14,225 bases of DNA from CAYXPG01 sp964564845 (lineage in GTDB: Bacteria; Planctomycetota; Phycisphaerae; Sedimentisphaerales; Anaerobacaceae): NCBI GenBank assembly GCA_964564845.1, contig CAZMCN010000048.1:1-14225 (forward strand), given 5' to 3'. Below, piece after piece: positions 13,770 through 14,225 of this stretch. A model generated the notes under the pieces. That model saw only the letters and a list, made by a program, of their open reading frames with translations, was not told where the DNA came from and did not search any database. Both the position numbers and the translations under genes were made by a program. Position 1 is the stretch's first letter; every line of letters starts with the position of its first letter.

Positions 13770-13802
13770 TCTTCCAAATTTCATATATGTGTTTTTGGAA
13801 GA
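13770..13802 (+). other. Leader stem-loop
   Basis: TCTTCCAAA (13770-13778) and TTTGGAAGA (13794-13802) form a perfect 9-bp stem with a 15-nt loop. It could be a site for RNase III or another processing enzyme. Confidence 0.55.
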
Positions 13803-13839
13803 TTATGCCAATTAAGTGTTGAGCCTTTCTCGACGATTT

Positions 13840-13855
13840 CCCCGATTTATCGGGG
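13840..13855 (+). other. GC-rich hairpin just before the 16S gene
   Basis: CCCCGA and TCGGGG pair around TTTA, flanked by a direct repeat TCGACGA on both sides. It ends about 12 nt before the mature 16S 5' end and probably lies in the pre-rRNA processing region. Confidence 0.55.
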
Positions 13856-13867
13856 TTCGACGAATCA

Positions 13868-14225
13868 AATTTGAAGGGTTTGATCCTGGCTCAGAACGAA
13901 CGCTGGCGGCGTGGCTAAGACATGCAAGTCGAACGGACCATTAATTTATTAATGGTTAGTGGCGAAAGGGTTAGTAATGGATAGGTAACGTACCCTCTGC
14001 TTCGGGATAGCGTCACCAGCACCTACTTTGTTCATTCTTATAGTTATGCGGAATTTAAAATATGCTCTCATGTTCACGACTGGAATGGGAGTATTGAGTG
14101 GACAAAGTAGGTGCTGGTTTCCGAAAGGGGCGGTAATACCGGATGATAACACTTGTCGATGGGCAGGTGTTCAAAGATTTATCGGCAAAGGAGCGGCCTA
14201 TCTCCTATCAGCTTGTTGGTGGGGT
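13868..14225 (+). rRNA. 16S ribosomal RNA, 5' part (cut by the window end)
   Basis: The conserved start TTGAAGGGTTTGATCCTGGC, followed by CTCAGAACGAACGCTGGCGGC and CATGCAAGTCGAACGG, identifies the 16S 5' domain. Helix 6 (V1) is a neat hairpin ACCATTAA-TTTA-TTAATGGT (13937-13956). GGTAATACCGGATGATAAC and CTTGTTGGTGGGGT at the end correspond to E. coli positions up to about 265. With 358 nt present and about 254 expected, the gene is some 104 nt longer than usual, owing to the insertion at 14015-14118. The universal 27F primer site has one mismatch (AGGG for AGAG). The style of the sequence suggests Planctomycetes. Confidence 0.97.
14015..14118 (+). other. Insertion in 16S helix 8, candidate rRNA intervening sequence
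   Basis: A perfect 17-bp inverted repeat, ACCAGCACCTACTTTGT (14015-14031) and ACAAAGTAGGTGCTGGT (14102-14118), bounds 104 nt. U-G and Watson-Crick pairs extend the stem about six more base pairs inward. Inside, 14062-14070 pairs with 14086-14094 in a second 9-bp helix with a 15-nt loop. Flanking CGTC (14011-14014) still pairs with GGCG, and CC-GAAA-GG still forms the normal capping tetraloop, so helix 8 is intact around the insert. There is no reading frame for a homing endonuclease and it is too short for a group I or II intron. Confidence 0.8.

Noticed and set aside
14015..14118. Group I or group II self-splicing intron in 16S
   Set aside because: At 104 nt it is far too short, has no catalytic-core motifs and is bounded by a simple inverted repeat instead.
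13949..14152. Minus-strand reading frame inside the 16S gene
   Set aside because: It lies wholly within 16S rRNA and its insertion; no protein evidence.

Overview
This is a 14.2 kb stretch of bacterial chromosome, most likely from a planctomycete of the Phycisphaerae/Sedimentisphaerales kind. That reading rests on the style of the 16S 5' region, the TPR/GT-C membrane protein, the many exported or lipoprotein enzymes and the AT-rich intergenic repeats. The taxonomy is inference. There are no CRISPR arrays, phage genes or transposase genes.

Layout. (1) 84-4578, minus strand: a PEGA-type lipoprotein with a C-terminal zinc-knuckle motif, a 0.5 kb non-coding stretch with a 30-bp tandem repeat, then queG (queuosine synthesis) only 33 bp downstream of a large TPR membrane glycosyltransferase-like gene. 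(2) 4821-9434, plus strand: an exported protein with three thioredoxin-like domains, then a GH130 glycoside phosphorylase/hydrolase and a membrane-anchored LtaS/sulfatase-fold enzyme separated by 9 bp and probably co-transcribed. (3) 9589-11115, minus strand: a glutamate-racemase-like protein of about 508 aa with a predicted export signal. It has its own strong promoter just downstream of a minus-strand tRNA-Cys(GCA) gene. (4) 11617-12405, plus strand: a lipoprotein form of a class-I glutamine amidotransferase/gamma-glutamyl hydrolase (PuuD-like). (5) 12406-12808: non-coding, with a 77-bp palindromic repeat. (6) 12809-13228, minus strand: a YjbQ/UPF0047 protein. (7) 13408-14225: rRNA promoter, a structured leader with boxA, and the first ~360 nt of a 16S rRNA gene cut by the window end.

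The most unusual element is in the 16S gene. About 104 bp bounded by a perfect 17-bp inverted repeat lies inside helix 8 (V2 region), where other bacteria have a short hairpin. It looks like an rRNA intervening sequence that could be excised or cleaved by RNase III. The rRNA leader also carries a terminator-like hairpin directly after the promoter, upstream of boxA.

A second theme is the export of enzymes that are usually cytoplasmic. Within 2.8 kb, on either side of one tRNA gene, lie an apparently secreted glutamate-racemase fold and a lipoprotein gamma-glutamyl-hydrolase fold. A shared role in extracytoplasmic glutamyl/peptidoglycan chemistry is possible but unproven.

Five genes have a clear Shine-Dalgarno with exactly 7 nt to the start codon. 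queG, the TPR gene and the LtaS-like gene lack an obvious one.
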